57,615 bases of DNA from a virus. Shown one piece after another: positions 1 to 7,338 of the stretch. A program made the translations under genes and the position numbers. The DNA lies in the IMG/VR virus record IMGVR_UViG_3300045911_000150, positions 1 to 57,615 of that record; one strand, given 5' to 3'. Within the stretch, counting starts at the first letter, position 1. The number at the start of each line of letters is the position of its first letter. The notes under the pieces are model-generated. The model made no database searches. It was not told the origin of the DNA and was given only the letters and a program-made list of their open reading frames with translations.

Positions 1-126
1 AGTTTGTGACACATGTCACAAACTCCGCTAGGTGTTGCGGGGTTCATGTTCGGTCCAGCGAGTTTGTGACACATGTCACAAACTCCGCTAGGTGTTGCGG
101 GGTTCATGTTCGGTCCAGCGAGTTTG
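1..126. repeat. Terminal direct repeat (copy 1), circular-map overlap
   Basis: Bases 1-126 are identical to 57490-57615. The flanking bases then differ in a way consistent with one continuous circle. The even, k-mer-like length suggests an assembly overlap rather than a natural terminal repeat, although a short natural repeat cannot be excluded. The unique map length would be 57489 bp. Confidence 0.9.
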
Positions 127-260
127 CTACGCGGCGTAGCAAAGTCTATTCGAGGGCTTGCGCGAGTGTGCACTAGCAAGTTTGCTACGCGGCGTAGCAA
201 AGTCTATTCAAGGGCTTGCGCGAGTGCGCACTAGCAAGTTTGCTACGCGGCGTAGCAAAC
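1..260. repeat. Tandem repeat array carrying two classes of palindrome
   Basis: A 60-bp unit occurs twice (1-60, 61-120). A different unit of about 58 bp then occurs twice and starts a third copy (121-178, 179-236, 237 onward). The first unit carries TTTGTGAC-ACAT-GTCACAAA (cores 3-22 and 63-82). The second carries TTTGCTACGC-G-GCGTAGCAAA (123-143, 181-201, 239-259). On the circle this array lies upstream of the minus-strand promoter at 57435-57463, so it may be an operator or enhancer-like array. No gene is credible here; the stretch 261-390 holds nothing I recognise. Confidence 0.85.
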
Positions 261-390
261 TTGTTCTGGTTTTGTTCGTTTCCGGGGTGCACGGGTCTGC
301 CAGCCTCTGCCACCGGAGCCTGTCGGAAAGGGTCTGCTGCGCGGCCTGGCGGCCTGACTACGGTCCCGCAAGGGATGGGGGCGGGCACGA

Positions 391-418
391 AAAGCCCCCG
401 GCCTTGCGGCTCGGGGGC
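391..418 (-). terminator. Intrinsic terminator after the small membrane protein gene
   Basis: Read on the minus strand, a GC stem GCCCCCG/CGGGGGC (412-418 with 394-400) with an inner GCC-GCAA-GGC extension is followed by TTTT. It lies just after the stop codon at 427 and would end the leftward early transcript. Confidence 0.75.
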
Positions 419-426
419 GGTGGCGG

Positions 427-555
427 TCAGCGCCGGAAGGTTCGGTCGGCGATGATGTAACAGGCCAGGGCGGCGAGGACGATCGCGACCAGGATGGCGG
501 CGGGGCTCAGGCTGGCCAGAGGGTCGAGGATCGACGGGGCGGAAACGGTTTTCAT
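427..555 (-). CDS. Small single-pass membrane protein (42 aa)
   Basis: The gene encodes a 42-residue peptide starting MKTVSAPSILDP. It has one hydrophobic helix at about residues 18-36 (PAAILVAIVLAALACYIIA) and a basic C-terminus (RTFRR). The start is chosen because the conserved phage leader CTCACACACAAGGAT lies directly upstream, with AAGGA about 10 nt from ATG. It is the last gene before a strong terminator. The function is unknown. A host-membrane-acting early protein is possible but is only inference. Confidence 0.7.
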   Translation of the reverse strand: MKTVSAPSILDPLASLSPAAILVAIVLAALACYIIADRTFRR

Positions 556-588
556 GGCAGTCATCCTTGTGTGTGAGGGGAGGGTGGA

Positions 589-608
589 GGGGCCCCTTGC
601 GGGGCCCC
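589..608 (-). terminator. Hairpin GGGGCCCC-TTGC-GGGGCCCC between early genes
   Basis: A perfect 8-bp stem with a 4-nt loop lies between the gene ending at 625 and the leader of the gene starting at 555. It has no long U-run, so it is more likely an attenuator, an RNA-processing site or an mRNA-stabilising hairpin than a full terminator. A near-identical hairpin precedes the next gene upstream at 904-923. Confidence 0.55.
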
Positions 609-624
609 GTCAGACAGCTCGGAA

Positions 625-870
625 CTAGGTGTCCAGCGTGTAGAAGCACACCGGGAAGGGTTTCGTGTAGGAGCACACCGGGACGGGTTTCATCCACCAG
701 ATTTCCGGATGTCGCGGACCATCGAGTTCCTTACAGAGAATGGCCGCGATGTGGTCGTTAAACTTGGTCGCGTTAAACGCGTAAGTGGTCCAGCCGTGGG
801 CCGCGTCAAGGTAGAAGCGCGTGCCGTCAGGGCTGTCCCAGCAAACGGCGTTGGCATCATAGGCACTCAT
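625..870 (-). CDS. Hypothetical early protein (81 aa) with C-terminal duplicated motif
   Basis: The protein starts MSAYDANAVCWDSPDG and ends with a tandem duplication, KPVPVCSYT then KPFPVCFYT. The second of two nearby ATGs is preferred because it keeps the AAGGAT Shine-Dalgarno spacing seen in the neighbouring gene, whose leader is almost identical (CTCACTCACAAGGAT). It shares this leader and the GGGGCCCC hairpin with the 427-555 gene, which suggests coordinated expression. I do not recognise a family. Confidence 0.65.
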   Translation of the reverse strand: MSAYDANAVCWDSPDGTRFYLDAAHGWTTYAFNATKFNDHIAAILCKELDGPRHPEIWWMKPVPVCSYTKPFPVCFYTLDT

Positions 871-903
871 GGCAGTCATCCTTGTGAGTGAGGGGAGGGT
901 GGA

Positions 904-923
904 GGGGCCCCTTGTGGGGCCCC
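904..923 (-). terminator. Hairpin GGGGCCCC-TTGT-GGGGCCCC between early genes
   Basis: A perfect 8-bp stem with a TTGT loop lies between the stop at 930 and the leader of the gene starting at 870. It duplicates the 589-608 hairpin apart from one loop base. It probably acts as an attenuator or RNA-processing element. Confidence 0.55.
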
Positions 924-929
924 GTCCGA

Positions 930-1577
930 TCAGTCGGCCTTGGGGGCCAAGGCCCGGATCGCGGCCATCTGGGCAGCGGTCGGTTTCTTCGGCGAGATGG
1001 CCGCGGCCTGAAGCAGGTAGGCCGCCATGTCTCGCAGCAGGCTGTCCCAGCCCTTGGCGTTCGTCACCTTGGGGATGGTCAAGGTCGGGGCGGCCGGGGC
1101 GTCAGCCTTCGGGGCGTCAGCCTTCGGGGCGTCAGCCTTCGGGGCGTCAGCCTTCGGGGCGTCAGCCTTCGGGGCGTCAACCTTCGGGGCGGCAGCATCC
1201 GAGGTGTCAGCATCCGAGATGTCAGCCTTCGGGGTGCGCGCGCCCCGCTTGCCGCCCTGCTTGGAGGGCGATTGCAGCTCAAGCGCAGCCAGAAGCCGGA
1301 TCAGGGCGCTGCGCGCAGCGTTGTCGGCAGCCTTGTACCAGTCGGGGCGGGAGTCGGGCGCCTTGTGCCACTTGGCCATGATGGCCAGGTTGGCCTGATT
1401 GGCAGCCAGCTTGCCATAGCGAAGCACATAGCCCAGCTTGAAATCAGCGCAGGTGCTGCCACAGGCAACGCCATTCGTGGCGGTGGCCATGAAGACATGG
1501 CGGGCAGCGTCATAAAGACGTGCGTCCATGTCGCGCGCCATGGCGCCAACGGCGCGGGCGGAAAGGTAGGTAGGCAT
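930..1577 (-). CDS. Early protein with (KADAP)n repeat, paralogue of the 56556-57365 product (215 aa)
   Basis: The N-terminal domain (about residues 1-115) aligns by spacing with the product of 56556-57365. Shared features are F-x2-GY, N-x2-A-x-A, D-x2-RP-x2-W-x2-A, AR and RLLA-L-LQS, followed by a GG-x-R linker. A low-complexity linker follows with about six tandem KADAP units (DNA unit of about 15-18 bp, 1095-1200), then a C-terminal segment rich in Ala and Lys. The start ATG has GGAG about 9 nt upstream. It is the first gene leftward of the divergent control region. The function is unknown; an early host-interaction or DNA-binding role is speculative. Confidence 0.75.
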   Translation of the reverse strand: MPTYLSARAVGAMARDMDARLYDAARHVFMATATNGVACGSTCADFKLGYVLRYGKLAANQANLAIMAKWHKAPDSRPDWYKAADNAARSALIRLLAALELQSPSKQGGKRGARTPKADISDADTSDAAAPKVDAPKADAPKADAPKADAPKADAPKADAPAAPTLTIPKVTNAKGWDSLLRDMAAYLLQAAAISPKKPTAAQMAAIRALAPKAD

Positions 1578-1721
1578 AGTCAGTCTCCGATGTTTCCGTC
1601 GGGGTTCATTCCCGCGACAAGGCCGGTATCGACTCGGAATGTGGCGAAATTAAGGCAGCACGTTTCCGCCCTGGAAAATGTCGCCGCGCGGATTGGAAAC
1701 AATCGTCCTCCCCCTCCCCCT

Positions 1722-2019
1722 CGCGCACCCGCGCACCCGCGCGCACCCGCGCACCCGCGCGCACCCGCACCCGCGCGCACCCGCGCACCCGCGCACCCGC
1801 GCACCCGCGCACCCGCACCCGCACCCGCACCCGCACCCGCGCGCACCCGCACCCGCGCGCACCCGCGCACCCGCGCACCCGCGCACCCGCGCACCCGCGC
1901 GCACCCGCGCACCCGCGCACCCGCGCACCCGCGCACCCGCACCCGCACCCGCACCCGCACCCGCACCCGCGCCCGCACCCGCACCCGCACCCGCACTTGC
2001 ACCCGCGCACCCGCACCCG
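1722..2019 (-). repeat. (GGGTGC)n-type tract, about 39 G-triplets on the minus strand
   Basis: The plus strand is a degenerate tandem of CGCACC and CGCGCACC units. On the minus strand this gives about 39 GGG runs separated mostly by 3 or 5 bases, satisfying the G3N1-7 G-quadruplex rule many times over. The CGCGC spacers alternate purine and pyrimidine. The tract lies at the divergence point of the two transcription units. Confidence 0.85.
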
Positions 2020-2112
2020 TCCTAAGAATCCTTTTCTCGGCCCGAGGGGGCCCGAGGGGGGTTGGGTCTGGAGCCCCCGCTTGCCCGCTTGACCATCCCC
2101 CATCTACGCCAG

Positions 2113-2238
2113 CCAAAAACCCCAAACAAATCAACAACTTGTAGCAAACTCTGCCAAAACCCCCAAACAAATCAGCAACCTGTAGAAAATTTTCCCAGAA
2201 AAACCCCAAATCAGCCCTCAACAAGTTGCAAACTCCTC
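2113..2238. repeat. Three imperfect direct repeats of 41-44 bp upstream of terS
   Basis: Units at 2113-2153, 2154-2194 and 2195-2238 share CCCCAAA, AATCA-CAAC and a terminal G-T-GCAAACTC-like end. The AT-rich composition contrasts with the flanks. The third unit overlaps the TTG codon at 2226, which argues that terS starts later. Candidate roles are a packaging (pac/cos) recognition site, a replication element or an operator array. Confidence 0.6.
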
Positions 2239-2285
2239 TCAACCCCGACTGGACAGACCGGATCGCAGGCGCTATCTTCCCGGAC

Positions 2286-2699
2286 ATGAACATGGTCACC
2301 ACACCTGCGGACTTCGATGACACTGGCCTGGTCCAGCTGTATCCGCCGATGCTGCCGGTGGAGCTGGCGCTGCGGATCAACTCGCCGAAGGCGATCTGCG
2401 AGGCCTACGGACTCACGCGGGAGGAGTTCGAGGAGCTGGCGGCCAACCCGACGTTTCAGGCCGACCTGAAGCGGGCGATGGAGGCTGTCCGTCGGGACGG
2501 CATGAGCTTCAAGCTGAAGGCGCGGCTGCAGGCCGAGGAGCTGCTGAAGACCTCGTGGACGCTGATCCACAACCCGGCGATCCCGCCTGGTGTCCGGGCG
2601 GACCTGATCAAGTTCACCATCCGGGCGGCAGGGCTGGATGGCAGCAAGGAGCTGGCGGAGGCCGGGCGTCCGACCCTGAGCATTCAGGTCAACCTGTGA
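2286..2699 (+). CDS. Putative terminase small subunit (TerS)
   Basis: The gene encodes 137 residues ending in a GTGA overlap with the large terminase gene, which is the usual TerS position. The segment around SPKAICEAYGLTREEFEELAANP reads as a helix-turn-helix-like DNA-binding motif, followed by a long charged helix. ATG 2286 is preferred over TTG 2226 because the repeat array reaches 2238; ATG 2292 is also possible. No strong ribosome-binding site is visible for any candidate. Assignment rests on position and the helical/HTH pattern. Confidence 0.75.
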   Translation: MNMVTTPADFDDTGLVQLYPPMLPVELALRINSPKAICEAYGLTREEFEELAANPTFQADLKRAMEAVRRDGMSFKLKARLQAEELLKTSWTLIHNPAIPPGVRADLIKFTIRAAGLDGSKELAEAGRPTLSIQVNL

Positions 2700-4114
2700 G
2701 CCAGATCGTCTATACGCCGCCGCCGACGTTGAAGCGGTTCATCCGGCATTGCTTGCCTGGCGAGCTGTTCTACTCCTGGGCCTTGGGCCCGGTCGGTGGG
2801 GGGAAGACGACGGCGATCTTCTTCAAGCTGGTGCACATGGCGCGGCTGCAGGCGCCCGGACCGGACGGGATCCGCCGGACACGTGCCGTGGTCGTGCGGA
2901 ACACCATGCCGCAGCTGAAGGACACCACCATCGCGTCGTGGAACACGTGGTTTCGCGACGGTGTGGCAGGGGAGTGGAAGGAGACCGAGAAGAAGTTCGT
3001 GCTCCGGTTCGACGATGTGGAGTGCGAGGTCCTGTTCCGGGCGCTCGACACCGCGGACGACGTGGCGCGGGTGCTGTCGCTTGAGGTGACCTTTGCCCTG
3101 ATCGACGAGTTCGTGCAGATCCCGCGCGCCGTCGTGGACGCGCTGTCTGCGCGACTGGGGCGCTACCCGTCGGCCAGGGATGGCGGCGCGACGAACTGGG
3201 GGATGTGGGGGGCGTCGAACACCGACACCGAGGACAACTGGTGGTTCGACTACCTGCACGCCGAGCTGCCGTCGAACGCGGCGACCTTCGTGCAGCCGTC
3301 GGGCTTCAGCCCGGACGCCGAGAACCTGGAGAACCTGCCGGGCGGGGCGGCGTACTACACCAACCAGGCGATCGGGAAGTCTCAGGCCTGGGTGAAGCAG
3401 TTCATCGAGGTGGAGTGGGGGTATTCGGTTGCCGGCAAGCCGGTGGTGCCCGCGTTCAGTCCTGCAGTCCACGTCAGCAACAAGCCCCTGATGTACGACC
3501 CGCGGCTGCCGCTCGTGGCCGGGTTCGACCCCGGGCTGGGCGGGTCGGCGTTCGTCTTCGGGCAGCAGGACCTGCACGGGCGCCTGATCGTGCTGGGCGA
3601 GCTGATCAGGTCCAACATCAGCGTCGTGCGGCTGATCGAGGAGGCCGTCAGGCCGTACATCCGGCGGCGGTTCCCGGACGCCCAGCTGATCGTGGCGCCG
3701 GACCCGGCCGCCAGCGGGCGCAGCTCGACGGACGCCCGCAGCGTCGTGGACATCCTGCGCAAGTACTTCGACGTGAAGGTGGAAAGCAACAACCGCCTGC
3801 CGCTGCGGCTGGATGCCATCGACCACTTCGCGACCCGGTTGACGGGGGCGGGGCCCGCGCTGCAGGTGGACGCACGGGAATGCCCCGTGCTGGTGCGCGC
3901 GCTCAAGGGCGGGTGGCGCTACGTGCTGGACAACAGGCGCGACGTGGTGCGCAGCCTGGAGCCCGAGAAGAATGCCTACAGCCACCCGGGCGACGCCTTC
4001 GGGTACCTCGCGCGCTACTTCCATCGACAAACCGAGCGGGAGATGCGACACAGGTTGCTGCCCGGGCCGCGGCAGCTGCTGAGGTCGACCGGCACGAACT
4101 ATCACTTCGGGTGA
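2696..4114 (+). CDS. terL: Terminase large subunit (TerL), DNA-packaging ATPase/nuclease
   Basis: The protein has 472 residues. The N-terminal ATPase has Walker A GPVGGGKTT (31-39) and Walker B FALIDE (133-138). The C-terminal RNase H-like nuclease shows AGFDPG with acidic D278, VAPDP with D336, and HPGDAFGY with D433, the usual three metal-binding acids. It powers genome translocation into the prohead through the portal and cuts the DNA. It starts at GTG 2696 inside the TerS stop (GTGA), implying translational coupling. Its length is normal for the family. Confidence 0.95.
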   Translation: MSQIVYTPPPTLKRFIRHCLPGELFYSWALGPVGGGKTTAIFFKLVHMARLQAPGPDGIRRTRAVVVRNTMPQLKDTTIASWNTWFRDGVAGEWKETEKKFVLRFDDVECEVLFRALDTADDVARVLSLEVTFALIDEFVQIPRAVVDALSARLGRYPSARDGGATNWGMWGASNTDTEDNWWFDYLHAELPSNAATFVQPSGFSPDAENLENLPGGAAYYTNQAIGKSQAWVKQFIEVEWGYSVAGKPVVPAFSPAVHVSNKPLMYDPRLPLVAGFDPGLGGSAFVFGQQDLHGRLIVLGELIRSNISVVRLIEEAVRPYIRRRFPDAQLIVAPDPAASGRSSTDARSVVDILRKYFDVKVESNNRLPLRLDAIDHFATRLTGAGPALQVDARECPVLVRALKGGWRYVLDNRRDVVRSLEPEKNAYSHPGDAFGYLARYFHRQTEREMRHRLLPGPRQLLRSTGTNYHFG

Positions 4115-4118
4115 CCCC

Positions 4119-6197
4119 ATGAGCGACAACGCACTGCAGGCCGTCCGCATCGAGACCGCTCGGCCCGACAGCGCGCCGGCGCAGAACCTGAAGCCGGCGG
4201 ACCTGGAGACGCTGGGCCAGAACCTCGTGCGCACCTTCGAGCAGTACCGCAGCGACCGGCACGAGATCGAGCGGAAGTGGCTCAGGAACCTGCGCCAGTA
4301 CCTGGGCGTCTACGACCCGGAGGTGAACAGGGAGCTCCCGCTCCGGCGGTCGAGGGCCTACCCGCGCATCACGCGGGTCAAGGCGATCTCGGTGCTGTCG
4401 CGGCTGATGAACCTGATGTTCCCCGGCAACGAGAAGAACTGGGAGCTGAAAGCCAGCCCGTCGGCCGACATCGACCCCGAGGAGGTCCGCCAGCTCCTGC
4501 AGGAGATGATGCGGCAGGACGAGGCGGCCGGGGTGCCGCCCAGCCCGCCGTCGCGGGAGGCCGTGCACCAGGCCGTGCAGGCCCTGGCCGCCGAGCGCGC
4601 GGCCGAGCTGGAGCGGGAGATCGAGGACCAGCTGCAGGAGATCGGCAAGGACCAGACCATGGACTACATCACCATGGTCCGCCATGTCGTGAAGTCAGGG
4701 ATCCTCTACGGGGTGGGCGCGCTGGAAGGACCCATGGTACAGGAAGCCACGGTCACCGTCTGGGACGTGGACGAGAACGGCCAGCCCACCGTGGACCAGC
4801 GGACCAGCTACAAGCCCGTGTTCGAGGTGCTGCCGGTCTGGGACTTCTACCCCGACCTGACGGCCAAGAGTCTCCACGAGATGGACGGCTACTTCGCCCG
4901 CAAGATCATGTCGCGCGGGCAGTTGCGCAAGCTCGGGGACCGGCCGGACTTCCTCCGCGCCCAGATCAGGCGCGTGATCGCGCGCCACCCGCAGGGCAAC
5001 TACAAGGCGCTCAGCTTCGAGAGCGAGCTGCGCAGCATGGGCGTCCGGGCGCAGCTGTCCGACACCAAGAGCGGCGCGGAGCGGTACGAGGTCATCATCT
5101 GGCGCGGGCTGGTGTCCGGCACGGCCCTGGTCGAGGCCGGCGTGGATGTGCCCGAGGAGCACCGCGACCGGGACATCGAGGCCGAGGTCTGGCTGGTCGA
5201 CAACCTCGTCATCAAGGTCGACATCAACGCCTGGCGGAAGCTCGGGGTCGAGATGCGCCAGATCCACACCTTCGTGTTCGACGAGGACGACACCGCGCCG
5301 GTCGGCAACGGACTGCCCAACATCATGCGGGACAGCCAGATGGCGATCTGCGCGGCGGCGCGCATGGTGCTCGACAACGGCTCGGTCATCGCGGGGCCGA
5401 ACCTGGAGGTCAACACCGACCTGCTGCGCGCCGATCAGGACATCGGACAGGTCGAGGCGCACAAGATCTGGTACCGCGAGGGCACCGGGCAGGACGCCAA
5501 CGTCCCGGCGGTGCGGAACGTGCCCATCAACAGCTACCTCAACGAGCTGCTGCAGGTCATCGAGCTGTTCATGCGGTTCGCCGACATGGAGACCTTCGTC
5601 GGGCCGGGCACCGGGGGCGAGCAGCGCGGCGCCTCCGAGCCCATGCGGACCGCAGCCGGGGCCTCCATGCTCCGCGCCGACGCGGCGCTGCCGTTCAAGG
5701 ACATCGTGCGAAACTTCGACAGCTTCACCCAGTCGGTGATCCAGGCACTGGTGGCCTTCAACCGGACCTTCAACCCGAAAGTCCGCCCGGGCGACTACAG
5801 CGTGATCGCGCGCGGCGCGACCAGTCTGATCGCCAAGGAGGTCCGCGGCATCCAGCTCGACCAGATGGCGGCGACCCTCAGCCCCGAGGACCGGCTGCAC
5901 ATCAACGACCGCAAGTTCATCAAGGCGCGCTTCGATGTGCGCGACCTGGCGGACATGCTGGTGCCGGAGGATGAGGTCGAGCGGCGGCAGAAGGCAGGCC
6001 AGCAGCGGGTGCAGCAGCAGGCCGAGCAGCAGAGCAAGCTGGCCGAGGCCCAGATCCGCAAGCTCCTGTCGGATGCCCTCAAGAACATCGCCCAGAGCAA
6101 GAAGAACGCGGCCAACGCAGATGCCACCCAGATGAAAATCATGCTGGACATGCTGGCCCAGACCATGGAGAGCGGCGGAAATGGTGACGACACCTAA
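4119..6197 (+). CDS. Portal protein (head-tail connector)
   Basis: The protein has 692 residues and follows terL by 4 nt. It has an N-terminal helical stem region (EIERKWLRNLRQYLGVYDP), the segment KAISVLSRLMNLMFPGNEKNW typical of podovirus-type portals, a central wing region, and a long Gln-rich coiled coil at the C-terminus (about 615-680). As the dodecameric ring at one capsid vertex it would bind TerL and the connector proteins. The position and size fit podovirus/N4-type portals. Confidence 0.88.
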   Translation: MSDNALQAVRIETARPDSAPAQNLKPADLETLGQNLVRTFEQYRSDRHEIERKWLRNLRQYLGVYDPEVNRELPLRRSRAYPRITRVKAISVLSRLMNLMFPGNEKNWELKASPSADIDPEEVRQLLQEMMRQDEAAGVPPSPPSREAVHQAVQALAAERAAELEREIEDQLQEIGKDQTMDYITMVRHVVKSGILYGVGALEGPMVQEATVTVWDVDENGQPTVDQRTSYKPVFEVLPVWDFYPDLTAKSLHEMDGYFARKIMSRGQLRKLGDRPDFLRAQIRRVIARHPQGNYKALSFESELRSMGVRAQLSDTKSGAERYEVIIWRGLVSGTALVEAGVDVPEEHRDRDIEAEVWLVDNLVIKVDINAWRKLGVEMRQIHTFVFDEDDTAPVGNGLPNIMRDSQMAICAAARMVLDNGSVIAGPNLEVNTDLLRADQDIGQVEAHKIWYREGTGQDANVPAVRNVPINSYLNELLQVIELFMRFADMETFVGPGTGGEQRGASEPMRTAAGASMLRADAALPFKDIVRNFDSFTQSVIQALVAFNRTFNPKVRPGDYSVIARGATSLIAKEVRGIQLDQMAATLSPEDRLHINDRKFIKARFDVRDLADMLVPEDEVERRQKAGQQRVQQQAEQQSKLAEAQIRKLLSDALKNIAQSKKNAANADATQMKIMLDMLAQTMESGGNGDDT

Positions 6198-6432
6198 AGT
6201 CCAGCAGTTTGAGCTGGTGAAACAGCTACAGGCCGCGAGCACCGGACACGAGGTGCGGGTGCTCAAGCAGTGGCTGAATCTCCTGCTTGAAGAAGCCAAG
6301 ACAGCTCTGGTAACATGCGCCCAGACGGACTTCCCTCGGCTGCAAGGTGAGGCGCAGGCGTATCGCAAGATGCTGGACCAGCTGACCCGACCGCTCGCGG
6401 CCGGACCCTATAGCAAAGGACCGACCCTATGA
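6181..6432 (+). CDS. Small hypothetical virion-operon protein (83 aa)
   Basis: The start ATG overlaps the portal end by 17 nt and the stop overlaps the next start (ATGA, 6429). A helical protein is predicted (KQLQAASTGHEVRVLKQWLNLLLEEAKTAL within about residues 15-45). The tight overlap on both sides supports real translation. The function is unknown; a portal- or scaffold-associated factor is possible from position alone. Confidence 0.7.
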   Translation: MVTTPKVQQFELVKQLQAASTGHEVRVLKQWLNLLLEEAKTALVTCAQTDFPRLQGEAQAYRKMLDQLTRPLAAGPYSKGPTL

Positions 6433-7319
6433 ACGACGCTGCTGCCCCGGCCGATGACTTCGACACCGCCTTCGCGACGCTGATGAACGAGGGGGCACCT
6501 GCGGAGGCTCAGGGAGCGCCCGCGGAGGCTCAGGACGCGACCGCGGAGGCGCAGGACGCGCCCGCAGAGGCGCAGGAGGCTCAGGACGCGCCCGCAGAGG
6601 CGCAGGAGGCGCCCGCAGAGGGCCAGGAGGCGCCCGTCGAGGAGAGCGGGGCTCCAGCCGAGGACGACACGCTCTCCGACGACGACTTGCTGGCCCGGTT
6701 CGCGGCGCTGGTGCGCAAGGCTGAGCCGGCTCCGGCGGCACAGCCTGCTGCCCAGCAGCCCGCTGCCCAGGAGCCCGACATCTACACCCCGGAGGAGCGC
6801 CAGCTGCTGGAGTCCTACCAGAAGGACTGGCCCGATGTGGCGCGGGCCGAGCAGCTCGCGCGCCGGGCCGAGTACCGGCAGCTCGTCGGGTACGTGTTCG
6901 AGGAGATCTCCAAGCACCTCCGACCGATCGCCGAAACTGTGGAGGTGCTGTCAACGCGCACCCACCTGGCAGACCTGCAGTCGAAAGTCGGGGACTATGA
7001 CCAGGTACGGGATCGTGTGGTCGAATGGGTCGCGAAGCAGCCGGCCTATTTGCAAACGGCATACAACCATGTTATCGAACAGGGAACCGTCGAGGAGGTC
7101 GCCGACCTGATCGAGCGGTTCAAGCGCGAGTCGGGCGCGACCGCGCAGGGCAACATGGGGCAGACGCAGCCCCGGCAGAAGACTCCCGAGCTGCCCCCGG
7201 CGACCAAGAAAGCGGCTGCCGCGCTGGCCCCAGTCGGATCCAAGCGAGCCCCGGTCTCGCCGACGCTCGACCTCGGAAACTTCGAGGAGGCGTTTGCGAA
7301 GTTCGCGGCGAACCCGTGA
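6429..7319 (+). CDS. Putative capsid scaffolding protein
   Basis: The protein has 296 residues and lies directly upstream of the major capsid gene. An acidic, Ala/Glu-rich N-terminus with tandem APAEAQ/DAPAEAQ units (about 22-75) and a second A/Q-rich stretch (about 100-118) is followed by a helical region (YTPEERQLLESYQKDWPDVA) and a basic C-terminus with RAPVSPTLDLGNFEEAF. This acidic, repetitive, helical layout before the capsid gene is typical of scaffolds that shape the prohead and then leave. Translation is probably coupled through the ATGA overlap. Confidence 0.8.
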   Translation: MNDAAAPADDFDTAFATLMNEGAPAEAQGAPAEAQDATAEAQDAPAEAQEAQDAPAEAQEAPAEGQEAPVEESGAPAEDDTLSDDDLLARFAALVRKAEPAPAAQPAAQQPAAQEPDIYTPEERQLLESYQKDWPDVARAEQLARRAEYRQLVGYVFEEISKHLRPIAETVEVLSTRTHLADLQSKVGDYDQVRDRVVEWVAKQPAYLQTAYNHVIEQGTVEEVADLIERFKRESGATAQGNMGQTQPRQKTPELPPATKKAAAALAPVGSKRAPVSPTLDLGNFEEAFAKFAANP

Positions 7320-7338
7320 CACCCTCTAGGAGCCCCCA

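Larger units (their letters stand above)
1578..2285. other. Divergent intergenic control region
   Basis: About 700 bp separates the leftward early genes from the rightward structural genes. It holds the C-rich tandem tract (1722-2019), GC-rich sequence with GGGG/CCCC inverted segments (2030-2090) and three 41-44-bp direct repeats (2113-2238). Promoters for both directions are expected here, but I see no convincing -35/-10 pair for the rightward operon. Long open frames across the tract are compositional artefacts. Confidence 0.7.

Noticed and set aside
1-126. 126-bp terminal repeat as a natural phage direct terminal repeat
   Set aside because: The length fits an assembly k-mer overlap and the sequence is an internal repeat array; read depth across the region would be needed to claim a natural terminus.
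185-697. 170-residue minus-strand frame across 185-697
   Set aside because: It starts inside gene 625-870, runs through the hairpin and leader of the 427-555 gene and the terminator, and has no ribosome-binding site.
888-2144. Long open frames on both strands across the C-rich tract and KADAP repeats
   Set aside because: They are Pro/Arg/Ala or Gly/Val/Arg-only translations of a simple repeat, lack ribosome-binding sites, and overlap a better-supported minus-strand gene.
6287-6316. TTGAAG-N18-TAACAT inside gene 6181-6432 as a capsid promoter
   Set aside because: The spacing is off and the element lies in coding sequence between translationally coupled genes; evidence is too weak to list.
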